Assembly: GCA_026387435.1 (NCBI GenBank)
Contig: JAPLLS010000113.1
Span: 1-32,514 of the forward strand
DNA length: 32,514 bases
Source: Candidatus Omnitrophota bacterium
Lineage (GTDB): Bacteria; Omnitrophota; Gorgyraeia; Gygaellales; Profunditerraquicolaceae
Direction: 5' to 3'
Both the position numbers and the translations under genes were made by a program. Position 1 is the stretch's first letter; every line of letters starts with the position of its first letter. Below the pieces are notes generated by a model. The model ran no database searches. It was not told the DNA's origin and saw only the letters and a list, made by a program, of their open reading frames with translations. Shown here in pieces: positions 1 through 7,071 of this stretch.

Positions 1-2
1 AT

Positions 3-1673
3 ATTCCGGCTATCGTCAAGGAAAGGAACATTGAGGAGATCATCATCGCCATCCCCTCCGCTACTTCGGACCAGAAGCGCGGGATTGTGGATTACTGCAT
101 AAAAAGCGGAGCCAAATACAGGACAGTCCCCAATATGTCAGATCTGATCGATGGCACGGTTAAGGTAAAGGAGCTGCGTGAGGTAAGGCTGGAGGATTTG
201 ATCAACAGAGATGAGACGCTTGTGGATAGGCAAAAAATAGCGGAGTATATAAAAGGCAAATCCGTGCTGATTACCGGCGCCGGCGGCTCCATCGGCTCTG
301 AGCTATGCCGGCAGGTGGCGAGGCTTAATCCCGGCAAATTGATCCTTTTTGAAAAAGCGGAAAATTCTCTCTTCTATATAGATCTGGAGCTGGGCCGGTC
401 TTTTGAAGGGCTCCGGAAGATTACTCTAGTGGGCGATATTTGCGATAAAAATAGAGTAGAGGATGTCTTCTCCGAGCATAAGCCGCATATTGTTTTTCAT
501 GCCGCGGCCCATAAGCATGTGCCGCTGATGGAGGCGAACGGGATGGAGGCGATAAAAAATAACGTATTCGGCACCAAGATATTGGCGGAAGCGGCGGCTA
601 ATTCAGGTGTAGAAAAATTTATTATGCTCTCGACCGATAAAGCGGTAGCGCCGACGAGCCTGATGGGTGTTTCCAAGAAGGTGGCGGAGCTGTATATAGC
701 CAGCCTAGCGGATAAAAGTGCGACCAAATTTATGGCGGTAAGATTTGGCAATGTTTTAGGCAGTGAGGGTAGCGTTGTGCCAGCGTTCAAAAAAATGATC
801 GAAAAGGGCGGGCCGATCACTGTTACCCATCCTGATATTACCAGGTATTTTATGACTATTCCCGAAGCAACGGGACTGGTGATGGAGGCCGGTTATCTGG
901 GGCAAGGTGGCGAGATATTCATTTTAGAGATGGGCAAACAAATAAAGATACTCGATCTTGCTCACGATATGATAAAACTTTCGGGCCTGGTGTTGGATAA
1001 GGATATAAAAATTGTTTTTACTGGCCTAAAGCCGGGTGAAAAGATGTATGAGGCTTTGGTCGCCGAAGATGAGGAGCTGTTAAAGACGCCCCATGAAAAG
1101 ATAATGGTGCTGAAATCAAATAAAGAGAACGAAATAAATATTTTAAGCTGCCTGGAGGCTTTGGAACAAATCGTTGAGCTTGAAGATATCCGCTCGCTCT
1201 CCGAGCAGCTTAAAAAAATTGTGCCGGGTTACAAACCGGCTTCGCAACTTCCAGATAAGGCAATGCTACCGGAAGAACGTAAAATATCAAATAAAAAAAT
1301 CGGTATCCTTATTGCCGATGATGATAAAATCGTGCAGGAAGTCCTTTGCAAATTTTTGGATGGCCGGGGTTATAACGCGCTTCTGGCGTCAAATGGAAAA
1401 GAGGCCTTGAATATCATTGATACCAATGAAGTGCGGCTGGCGTTTGTCGATGTAAGGATGCCTGGTTTTATAGATGGCCTGGGAACCCTCAAACGCATAA
1501 AGAAGACGAATAAAAATATCGATGTAATAATCATGACCGGCTATGGGACTGAAAATGCGCGCAGGAAAAGCAGGGATTTAGGCGCCTACGCTTACCTTGA
1601 GAAACCTTTTGATCTTTTGGACATTAGGAGTAAAGTAGAGGCAGCTTTAAGTAAAGAGGAGTGCCTGATATGA
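3..1673 (+). CDS. Nucleotide-sugar dehydratase/epimerase (FlaA1/CapD/WbpM type) fused to a receiver domain, 5' partial
   Basis: The reading frame is open from base 3, so the GTG at 87 in the ORF track is not the start; about 556 residues are visible. The N-terminal part has the family linker (RLEDLINRDE), the NAD-binding GAGGSIGSE motif near visible residue 93, and LSTDKAV near 209, where extended SDRs of the WbpM/PglF group use S/T-D-K in place of Y-x3-K. These enzymes act on UDP-GlcNAc-type sugars at the start of surface glycan synthesis. Upstream membrane segments are probably cut off. From about residue 433 a complete CheY-like receiver follows: acidic pair in IADDD, phospho-acceptor Asp in FVDVRMPG, Thr in IMTGYG and Lys in LEKPF. 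I do not know this fusion as a standard architecture. The stop overlaps the rpoN start as ATGA, implying coupled translation. Confidence 0.9.
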   Translation: MPAIVKERNIEEIIIAIPSATSDQKRGIVDYCIKSGAKYRTVPNMSDLIDGTVKVKELREVRLEDLINRDETLVDRQKIAEYIKGKSVLITGAGGSIGSELCRQVARLNPGKLILFEKAENSLFYIDLELGRSFEGLRKITLVGDICDKNRVEDVFSEHKPHIVFHAAAHKHVPLMEANGMEAIKNNVFGTKILAEAAANSGVEKFIMLSTDKAVAPTSLMGVSKKVAELYIASLADKSATKFMAVRFGNVLGSEGSVVPAFKKMIEKGGPITVTHPDITRYFMTIPEATGLVMEAGYLGQGGEIFILEMGKQIKILDLAHDMIKLSGLVLDKDIKIVFTGLKPGEKMYEALVAEDEELLKTPHEKIMVLKSNKENEINILSCLEALEQIVELEDIRSLSEQLKKIVPGYKPASQLPDKAMLPEERKISNKKIGILIADDDKIVQEVLCKFLDGRGYNALLASNGKEALNIIDTNEVRLAFVDVRMPGFIDGLGTLKRIKKTNKNIDVIIMTGYGTENARRKSRDLGAYAYLEKPFDLLDIRSKVEAALSKEECLI

Positions 1674-3064
1674 ACCCTATGGATATGCGGCCCGAGGGGG
1701 CCCAGAGGATGATGCTTACGGCGAAGATGCTTTTGAGCATGCATGTGCTGCAGCTTAACATTATGGACCTGAGACCTTTTTTGCAGGCGGAGTTGGAAGA
1801 GAATCCGCTTCTTGAAGAGGAAGATCCGGTATCTGAGGCTACAGATGAGGATGAAAGACGGATTGACGAGGAAATCTCAGGCCTTATTGATGATAGGGGT
1901 GATAATGAGGAGTTGGTTTCAGGGGAAGGAAACGAGCGGTCGTCCATCAGCGAAGAGAAAAAAAGTTATTTTGAGAGCTTAATTACCGAGAAGGAAAGCC
2001 TTTACGAACATCTGCACTGGCAGCTTGAGGTTTTAGCCAAGGATGAAGAGCAGAAGCGAATAGGCGAATTTTTAATCGGGAATCTTGATGATAGTGGATA
2101 TCTTAAAGTGGATCTAAAAGATGCCCCGGGGATATTAAATGCCTCCATAGAAAAAGTCAGGAACACTCTTAATCTTGTAAGAACATTTGATCCTGCAGGG
2201 GTTGCGGGGCGCGACCTGAAGGAATCACTGCTTATTCAGCTGATAAACTTCGGAAAGGGCGATACGCATCTTTACAAAATCGTTTATTGGCATTTAGAAG
2301 ATTTAGAAAAAGGTAATTTTGAAAAAATAGCTCAAGCGCTTGCGATCCCTATAAAAGAAGTAGAATCAGCGAAAAAAAGAATCGCCTATCTAAATCCCAG
2401 GCCGGGAGCTAACTTTGGAAAAGAGGTGGCGGTGCGGATAATCCCCGATGTTTTTATTTATAAAAACAACGGCAGCTACGGCATTGAGATAAACGAAAGA
2501 GATTTGCCCCGGCTCTATTTAAGCTCGGCATATAATATTGCGTTAAAAGATAAAAAAGTTGCCCCGGCTACAAAAGAGTATGTCAGAAAAAAGCTTTTTC
2601 ACGCCAGATGGGTTATTGATGCGGTCAAGCAGAGAAAAAACACCATTAATCGGGTATGCGAATATTTGGTTGACAAACAGAAAGATTTTTTGAACGAGGG
2701 TGACAGCGCGGCAAAGCCGTTAACCCTGAAAGAGGCAGCTAGCGTGCTATTGGTAAGCGAGGCAACGGTAAGCAGGGCAGTTTCCAATAAATACCTGCAG
2801 GCACCTGAGCGTTTGTTTAGCCTGAAAAGTTTTTTTGTGAAAGGAATAAAACAGGATTCGGGAACGGTTTCTACGATGAGCATAAAGCTGAAGATAAAGG
2901 AGTTTATAGAAAGCGAAGATAAGGCGAGACCTTTAAAAGATATTGAGATTCAATCAATCTTGAAGGATCAGGGCATAAACATCTCAAGAAGAACGGTTGC
3001 TAAGTACAGAGATAGCCTGAAATTACCACCCTCCAATATCCGCGAGCGCAAAACAGATAGTTAG
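1670..3064 (+). CDS. rpoN: RNA polymerase sigma-54 factor RpoN
   Basis: Sigma-54 directs RNA polymerase to -24/-12 promoters and needs AAA+ enhancer-binding proteins. The N-terminus has the activator-interacting pattern (LQLNIMDL, then ELEENPLLEEE), followed by an acidic stretch and the core-binding region. A helix-turn-helix (KEAASVLLVSEATVSRAVSN) lies near residues 353-375, and the RpoN box SRRTVAKYRD near 438 differs from the usual ARRTVAKYR at its first residue. About 464 aa is normal for the family. The track starts at GTG 1661, but AGGAG at 1657-1661 sits 8 nt before ATG 1670, and that ATG overlaps the preceding TGA as ATGA, so 1670 is preferred. No sigma-54 activator gene or clear -24/-12 promoter was seen in the window. 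Confidence 0.95.
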   Translation: MNPMDMRPEGAQRMMLTAKMLLSMHVLQLNIMDLRPFLQAELEENPLLEEEDPVSEATDEDERRIDEEISGLIDDRGDNEELVSGEGNERSSISEEKKSYFESLITEKESLYEHLHWQLEVLAKDEEQKRIGEFLIGNLDDSGYLKVDLKDAPGILNASIEKVRNTLNLVRTFDPAGVAGRDLKESLLIQLINFGKGDTHLYKIVYWHLEDLEKGNFEKIAQALAIPIKEVESAKKRIAYLNPRPGANFGKEVAVRIIPDVFIYKNNGSYGIEINERDLPRLYLSSAYNIALKDKKVAPATKEYVRKKLFHARWVIDAVKQRKNTINRVCEYLVDKQKDFLNEGDSAAKPLTLKEAASVLLVSEATVSRAVSNKYLQAPERLFSLKSFFVKGIKQDSGTVSTMSIKLKIKEFIESEDKARPLKDIEIQSILKDQGINISRRTVAKYRDSLKLPPSNIRERKTDS

Positions 3065-3277
3065 CGGCAGTGCCCACCAAAATAAGGCGGACATTTCATA
3101 TTACCCTTATTAGCAAATAGTTACGTCATTTGCAGCCAAAAATTTCCGGACAAAACGGACATGGTTCGACGCGCTCACTGTGTTCGCTGCTCACCATCGC
3201 GAGGAAAATAACCTTTCTAAACCCCGAATTTCCTCGATAAACAAACCCGGGAACTCGAGGCTGGGATCAAGGACCTA

Positions 3278-3305
3278 AAAAAATAGGAACCGTCCCCTAT
3301 TTTTT
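3278..3305. repeat. REP-like perfect hairpin containing AGGAACCGTCCCCT
   Basis: Perfect 10-bp arms AAAAAATAGG (3278-3287) and CCTATTTTTT (3296-3305) enclose the 8-nt loop AACCGTCC. From memory, the AATAGG-AACCGTCC-CCTATT word recurs in Omnitrophota and deltaproteobacterial genomes, often near IS200-like REP-associated transposases; that is recollection, not a search result. The T-run makes it also look like an intrinsic terminator. It ends a few bases before the HD-GYP -10 box. Confidence 0.55.
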
Positions 3306-3306
3306 A

Positions 3307-3315
3307 TGGTAAAAT
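3307..3315 (+). promoter_or_regulatory. Extended -10 promoter of the HD-GYP gene
   Basis: TGGTAAAAT is an extended -10 (TGn plus TAAAAT at 3310-3315). No good -35 is visible, as is common for extended -10 promoters. Only 6 nt separate it from the ATG at 3322, so the transcript would begin at or next to the start codon. Confidence 0.5.
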
Positions 3316-3321
3316 GTCCCT

Positions 3322-4575
3322 ATGAGAATGGAGTCTTTCCTTATCCCAATTTTAGCCGGATTGTTCATCTTTATCCTGATAAAACTTATTTCTATCTTCA
3401 GGGGAAGGCGTCAACCTCTGGATATAGTCTCGGATGTCGCAAATGCCGCTCAACGAAGCCTTTTGCCCAAGGAAGTTGCCGGCCTCGAAGAAAAGATGTG
3501 GTATGAGGAAGAGCTGGCTTTTTTGTTCAAGCTTAATGAGAAGATTTCCCTGGCTTTAGGCAAAAGCACGATCGCCGCGCATCTGGTGGAAGAAGTCCAG
3601 CGTTTCATGAACACTACTACCTGCGTGTTGTTCTTGGTGGACGAGAATACCGGTGATTTAAGGGTTGAAGCCGCCTCCGGAGCCAATGCGAAATCTCTTA
3701 AAGATTTTTTCCTGCTTAAAGGAGAAGGCATAACCGGCAAAGTCCTCTCCAGCAAAGAGCCGTTATTGGTCAATGACCTGAAGAAAAATTCTTACTACGA
3801 ATCGATCAACCAGGAGCAGTATTTGGGCAATGTTTTTGTCAGTGTTCCGTTATTGATCAAAGGCCTGCCTATTGGAGCTTTAAACGTCGCCGCTAAAAAA
3901 ACAGCAGCCCTTTTTACCAGCAGGGACGAGGAACTTTTGCTTAACGTTGCCAGGATGGGGGCGGTCGCTTTTCAGAATTCCCGGCTGCAAGAGCAGATCC
4001 AGGCTGATTACCTCAAGACGATGACCACCCTGGCAGTGATCCTGGACGCGCGCGACCCGTACACCAAAAGGCACTCCGAGAATGTCACCCGTTATTCCGT
4101 GGCCATCGCCAAAGAAATGGGTTTTAGTCCGGCTGAGGTGGAAATGATCAGGCGCGCCGGGCTGCTGCATGATATCGGCAAGATCGGGATCAGGGACGAT
4201 GTCCTTTTAAAGCCCGGCAAGCTTACGCCCGAAGAATTCGAACAGATCAAGGTCCATCCGGTAAAGGGCCAGGAAATAGTCAGCTCATTGCCTTTTTTAA
4301 AGGGAGTGGCGGGCCTGGTCCGGCACCATCATGAGCGCTATGACGGCAAGGGGTATCCCGACGGAAAATCCGGCGAGGATATCGAGCTGGGTTCGAGGAT
4401 CATGGCGGTCTCGGACAGTTTTGACGCCATGACTACCGACCGGCCGTATCGTAAAAGATTACTTTTTAAAGAAGCGGTCGCCGAACTTATCCGCTGTAAG
4501 GCAAGCCAATTCGATCCCAAAGTTGTAGATAATTTCATTGCCATCCTGGAAAACAATCCTAAGATCGCGGAATAA
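3322..4575 (+). CDS. Membrane-anchored GAF / HD-GYP cyclic-di-GMP phosphodiesterase
   Basis: A single N-terminal membrane segment (about residues 5-25, FLIPILAGLFIFILIKLISI) is followed by a GAF sensor domain (about 70-220) and an HD-GYP domain (about 235-410). The HD-GYP part is complete: KRHSENVTRYS, the HD pair in GLLHDIGKIGI, HHHERYDGKGYPDG containing the GYP-type motif, and the SDSFDAMTTDRPYR helix. Such proteins hydrolyse cyclic di-GMP in a metal-dependent way. There is no Shine-Dalgarno sequence before ATG 3322; an in-frame ATG at 3328 is the alternative start. Its -10 box lies 6 nt upstream, suggesting a leaderless mRNA. The ligand of the GAF domain cannot be told from sequence. Confidence 0.92.
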   Translation: MRMESFLIPILAGLFIFILIKLISIFRGRRQPLDIVSDVANAAQRSLLPKEVAGLEEKMWYEEELAFLFKLNEKISLALGKSTIAAHLVEEVQRFMNTTTCVLFLVDENTGDLRVEAASGANAKSLKDFFLLKGEGITGKVLSSKEPLLVNDLKKNSYYESINQEQYLGNVFVSVPLLIKGLPIGALNVAAKKTAALFTSRDEELLLNVARMGAVAFQNSRLQEQIQADYLKTMTTLAVILDARDPYTKRHSENVTRYSVAIAKEMGFSPAEVEMIRRAGLLHDIGKIGIRDDVLLKPGKLTPEEFEQIKVHPVKGQEIVSSLPFLKGVAGLVRHHHERYDGKGYPDGKSGEDIELGSRIMAVSDSFDAMTTDRPYRKRLLFKEAVAELIRCKASQFDPKVVDNFIAILENNPKIAE

Positions 4576-4615
4576 TCAAGAATCGAAAAAAATGCCGTAA
4601 AAAATGGAGGTTCAT

Positions 4616-4738
4616 ATGGCGGTTAAAAATGTCGGGGAAAAATACAGATGCAGCGTTTGCGGGAATGAAGTCACGGTGACTAAAGTCGGCGGAGGCACGT
4701 TGGTCTGCTGCGACAAAGAAATGGTAAAGCTGGAATAA
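4616..4738 (+). CDS. dsr: Desulforedoxin-like protein (desulfoferrodoxin N-terminal domain alone)
   Basis: This 40-residue ORF is too short for the ORF track. It encodes one desulforedoxin domain: CSVC at residues 12-15 and the paired CC at 31-32, the four ligands of an Fe(SCys)4 centre. The start is well marked by ATGGAGG 5 nt before ATG 4616. In desulfoferrodoxin the same domain precedes a superoxide reductase domain, which is absent here, so the protein is expected to be a small electron carrier. It sits about 40 nt after the HD-GYP gene and 20 nt before rubrerythrin, with no promoter or terminator seen between. It probably works with rubrerythrin in peroxide and oxygen detoxification. Confidence 0.88.
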   Translation: MAVKNVGEKYRCSVCGNEVTVTKVGGGTLVCCDKEMVKLE

Positions 4739-4758
4739 CCAAAGAAAGGACGATCAAA

Positions 4759-5337
4759 ATGGGAAAATCACTTAAGGGCGCTAAAACCGAACAGAATTTG
4801 CTTAAGGCTTTTGCCGGAGAATCGCAGGCCAGGAACCGCTATACTTATTTTGCCAGCGCCGCCCGTAAAGAAGGATTGGAGCAGATCGCCAATATTTTCA
4901 TGGAGACCGCGGAGAACGAGAAGGAGCATGCCAAGGTATTCTTCAAGTATCTGGAAGGCGGGGATGTGGAAATAACCGCCACTTATCCCGCGGGGATAAT
5001 CAAGGATAGCAAATCCAATCTTGAAGAAGCTGCAGCCGGCGAGAATATGGAATGGACGACCTTGTATGCCGATTTCGCCAAGATCGCCAAGAACGAGGGG
5101 TTTAGCGACGTGGCCAGGTCTTTTGAACAGATCGCCAAAGTTGAGAAGTTTCACGAGTCGCGTTACCGCAGGCTTATCAATAACATCGTTAATTCCGAAG
5201 TGTTCAAGAAGAAAGCTTCGGTCAAGTGGCACTGTATCAACTGCGGATACGTCTATGAAGGGGCGGAAGCTCCCAAAGAATGCCCGGCCTGCAGGCATCC
5301 TCAGGCGTTCTATGAGGTTTTAGCGGAGAATTTCTAA
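4759..5337 (+). CDS. rbr: Rubrerythrin
   Basis: A 192-aa cytoplasmic peroxidase of anaerobes that reduces H2O2 with electrons from rubredoxin-type carriers. The N-terminal four-helix ferritin-like domain carries the diiron ligands (FAGESQARNRY near residue 21, ENEKEHA near 53-58, and a second ExxH in AKVEKFHES). The C-terminal rubredoxin domain, from about 158, has CINC and CPAC for one Fe(SCys)4 site. Length and order are typical of classic rubrerythrin. AGAAAGGA precedes the ATG. The upstream desulforedoxin is a natural electron-transfer partner. The TAA stop overlaps the 3' end of the convergent lipoprotein gene by 3 nt. Confidence 0.96.
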   Translation: MGKSLKGAKTEQNLLKAFAGESQARNRYTYFASAARKEGLEQIANIFMETAENEKEHAKVFFKYLEGGDVEITATYPAGIIKDSKSNLEEAAAGENMEWTTLYADFAKIAKNEGFSDVARSFEQIAKVEKFHESRYRRLINNIVNSEVFKKKASVKWHCINCGYVYEGAEAPKECPACRHPQAFYEVLAENF

Positions 5338-5720
5338 AGATACGCGGAAATCTTGGTCAGGATTTTGCGCTCGGCTTCTTTGGTTCCGGTAGCGCCTACG
5401 CGGATTTCGATGCGGCAGGCAGCTGAAGTCGTGGATTTAATATCGATCCAGATGGTTTTGCCGTCAGTATACCGGCTCATGATCTGGGTCACTTCGCTGG
5501 TGGTGGTTTCTTTGTTGATCGGAAGCTTCAGTCCTTCTAGGGCATTGTGAGTTGCCCGGATCGCCCGGTCAGAGGGAACGTTGAATTCCTGGACTAGTTT
5601 TCCCGAAAGCCAGGCCGCGGTTCCGGCTCCGCCAACAGCTCCGGCTAAAAGAACTACACAGCCGCACAGGGATAAAGATAATCCGATCAGGGTAATGAAA
5701 ACAACGAATCTTTTATTCAT
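5334..5720 (-). CDS. DUF3568-type small putative lipoprotein
   Basis: A 128-aa exported protein: an N-terminal signal of KR plus a hydrophobic stretch ends in LSLCGC, a plausible lipobox with Cys at about residue 21, so it should be a lipoprotein. A Gly/Ala-rich stretch (LLAGAVGGAGTAAWLSG) follows, then about 85 residues of alternating alpha/beta character (VPSDRAIRATHNALEGL, IDIKSTTSAACRIEIRVG, AERKILTKISAYL). This pattern fits DUF3568, whose function I do not know. AAGGAGG precedes the ATG on the minus strand, and a TTGCAA/TAAAAT promoter lies upstream. It converges on rubrerythrin with a short overlap. Confidence 0.75.
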   Translation of the reverse strand: MNKRFVVFITLIGLSLSLCGCVVLLAGAVGGAGTAAWLSGKLVQEFNVPSDRAIRATHNALEGLKLPINKETTTSEVTQIMSRYTDGKTIWIDIKSTTSAACRIEIRVGATGTKEAERKILTKISAYL

Positions 5721-5743
5721 TTCTAGCCTCCTTGTATGAATTT

Positions 5744-5771
5744 ATTTTACTCTAAAGCGGATAATTTGCAA
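5744..5771 (-). promoter_or_regulatory. Sigma-70-type promoter of the DUF3568-type lipoprotein gene
   Basis: On the minus strand, TTGCAA (5771-5766) is separated by 16 nt from TAAAAT (5749-5744), about 23 nt before the ATG at 5720, with an AAGGAGG ribosome site between. TTGCAA -35 boxes also occur at the glgP and GHL10 promoters in this window. Confidence 0.5.
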
Positions 5772-5789
5772 CAATAAAAGAGGAAAGTC

Positions 5790-6614
5790 TTGAGTTTATT
5801 TACCGTTGATAAAGCAAAATGCAGGAAGGACGGTTTCTGCGCCGCGGAGTGCCCGGTGCAGATTATCCGGATAGAGGCATCTTCTAAACTTCCGGTTTTA
5901 ATCGAGGGAGGCGAAGAGCGCTGTATCAATTGCGGCCACTGCGTGGCAGTCTGCCCGCACCAGGCGTTCCGTTTGTCGTCCATGGCTCTGGAAGATTGTC
6001 CGGAGCTGCCGCAGGGCTGGGAGCTTGCTCCGGAACAGGTCAGCCAATTGCTAAAAGCCCGCAGATCGATCCGGGTTTATAAAGAAGACCCGGTCAGCGA
6101 AGAAATTTTTTTGAAAGTCCTGGACGCCGCGCGTTACGCGCCTTCGGGGATGAACCGCCAGCCGCTGCGCTGGCTGATCATCCGCGAGCCGCAAAAAGTG
6201 CAGGAGCTGGCCAGGCTTACCATCGACTGGATGCGCGCTTTAATTAAAGATAATTCACCTTTGGCCCAGTCTTTACGGGCGGAAAACCTGGTGCTGGCCT
6301 GGGATAAGGGCCAGGATCTGATTTGCCGCAGGGCTCCGCATTTGGTCGTCCCTTACGGATTAAAAGAGGATTTTACCGCCTTGGGCGCTGCAACCATCGC
6401 TCTTACTTACCTGGAATTAGCGGCCTTGCCTTTTGAACTGGGGACTTGCTGGGCAGGATACGCCAATATGGCGCTGAACAAGTATCCTTTGGCCCGGGAA
6501 TTTACCGGGATTTCCAAACGCTGCGATTTTTTAGGGGCGATGATGATCGGATATCCCAAATTAAAATATTACCGGTTCCCGCTGCGCAATGTTCCCCAGA
6601 TCAAGTGGATCTAG
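5790..6614 (+). CDS. Ferredoxin-nitroreductase fusion (flavin reductase with two 4Fe-4S motifs)
   Basis: A 274-aa protein. The N-terminal ferredoxin-like module has C11-x5-C17-x3-C21-P and a canonical C45-x2-C48-x2-C51-x3-C55-P. From about residue 88 a nitroreductase/FMN oxidoreductase domain begins with LLKARRSIRVYKEDPV and ARYAPSGMNRQPLRW, the usual FMN-contact region. The family transfers electrons from an iron-sulfur donor to FMN and then to an unidentified substrate in anaerobes. The start is TTG 5790, supported by AGAGGAAAG just upstream and by the ferredoxin motif beginning within ten residues. The next gene follows 12 nt after the stop. The physiological substrate cannot be inferred. 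Confidence 0.9.
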   Translation: MSLFTVDKAKCRKDGFCAAECPVQIIRIEASSKLPVLIEGGEERCINCGHCVAVCPHQAFRLSSMALEDCPELPQGWELAPEQVSQLLKARRSIRVYKEDPVSEEIFLKVLDAARYAPSGMNRQPLRWLIIREPQKVQELARLTIDWMRALIKDNSPLAQSLRAENLVLAWDKGQDLICRRAPHLVVPYGLKEDFTALGAATIALTYLELAALPFELGTCWAGYANMALNKYPLAREFTGISKRCDFLGAMMIGYPKLKYYRFPLRNVPQIKWI

Positions 6615-6626
6615 AGAAAGGATAGT

Positions 6627-6983
6627 ATGAAACGTTTTGTCCTGTATTTGTTCAGATGGCAGTTAAGCACGCCGATCTTGTGGCTGGTGGTCAAGCAGTT
6701 AGGAGCGGGGGTGTGGCCGACGGTCCTGGCTAATCTTATCGGCGGGGCGATATTTTTCTGGGTAGACAAATTCATCTTTACTTCCCAGGCCATCGAAGTC
6801 TGGCACGTCAAGGAAGGAAAATGCGATAAGTGTTTTGCCTCTTCGCATTTGTGGAGGCTGGTCAAGACCGCCGGCTATGATAAGTCGGATGCCAAACCGG
6901 TATTTTTATGTTTGAAATGCTCCAAGGAAAAGACCGATGAGTTAAGGGCTCAAGGCATCCCGGTCCGCGGCAAAAGCAGGTGA
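6627..6983 (+). CDS. Small membrane protein with C-terminal zinc-ribbon-like tail
   Basis: 118 aa, RBS GAAAGGATAG before the ATG. Residues about 1-52 are hydrophobic and form one or two membrane segments (PILWLVVKQLGAGVWPTVLAN and GGAIFFWVDKFIF). The soluble tail has CDKC and, about 30 residues later, CLKC, a likely structural zinc or iron site. I have seen the N-terminal WQLSTPILW...FFWVDKFIF pattern in uncharacterised bacterial and archaeal proteins, but know no function. It follows the ferredoxin-nitroreductase closely and is probably co-transcribed with it. Confidence 0.7.
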   Translation: MKRFVLYLFRWQLSTPILWLVVKQLGAGVWPTVLANLIGGAIFFWVDKFIFTSQAIEVWHVKEGKCDKCFASSHLWRLVKTAGYDKSDAKPVFLCLKCSKEKTDELRAQGIPVRGKSR

Positions 6984-7004
6984 ATTTCCGGCTTTTCTAT
7001 TTCC

Positions 7005-7033
7005 TTGCAAAAAAAAAGTAATTAAAGTATAAT
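7005..7033 (+). promoter_or_regulatory. Strong sigma-70-type promoter of glgP
   Basis: TTGCAA (7005-7010), 17-nt A-rich spacer, consensus TATAAT (7028-7033). Transcription would start near 7040, giving a roughly 30-nt leader that contains AGGAGG (7059-7064) 7 nt before the TTG start codon. It is among the best consensus promoters in the window. Confidence 0.75.
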
Positions 7034-7071
7034 CTCTTTTTAAGAGTTAGAAATAAACAGGAGGGTTTTGT

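Larger units (their letters stand above)
3065..3321. repeat. Repeat-rich intergenic region with several hairpins
   Basis: This 257-nt gap holds no plausible gene. It contains an inverted repeat AATAAGG (3081-3087)/CCTTATT (3105-3111), two GCGGACA/CGGACA-like fragments of the kind seen at some IS ends, a run rich in cgctcac/ttcgctgctcac words, an 8-bp stem CGAGGAAA (3200-3207)/TTTCCTCG (3229-3236), and the REP-like hairpin listed separately. It reads as decayed mobile or repeat DNA. No transposase remnant is recognisable in any frame. Confidence 0.5.

Noticed and set aside
5227-5245. TGGCAC sequence as a sigma-54 -24 element
   Set aside because: No TTGC at the required -12 distance, and it lies inside rubrerythrin.
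4768-5298. Minus-strand ORF of 176 aa opposite rubrerythrin
   Set aside because: Shadow of a conserved gene on the other strand.
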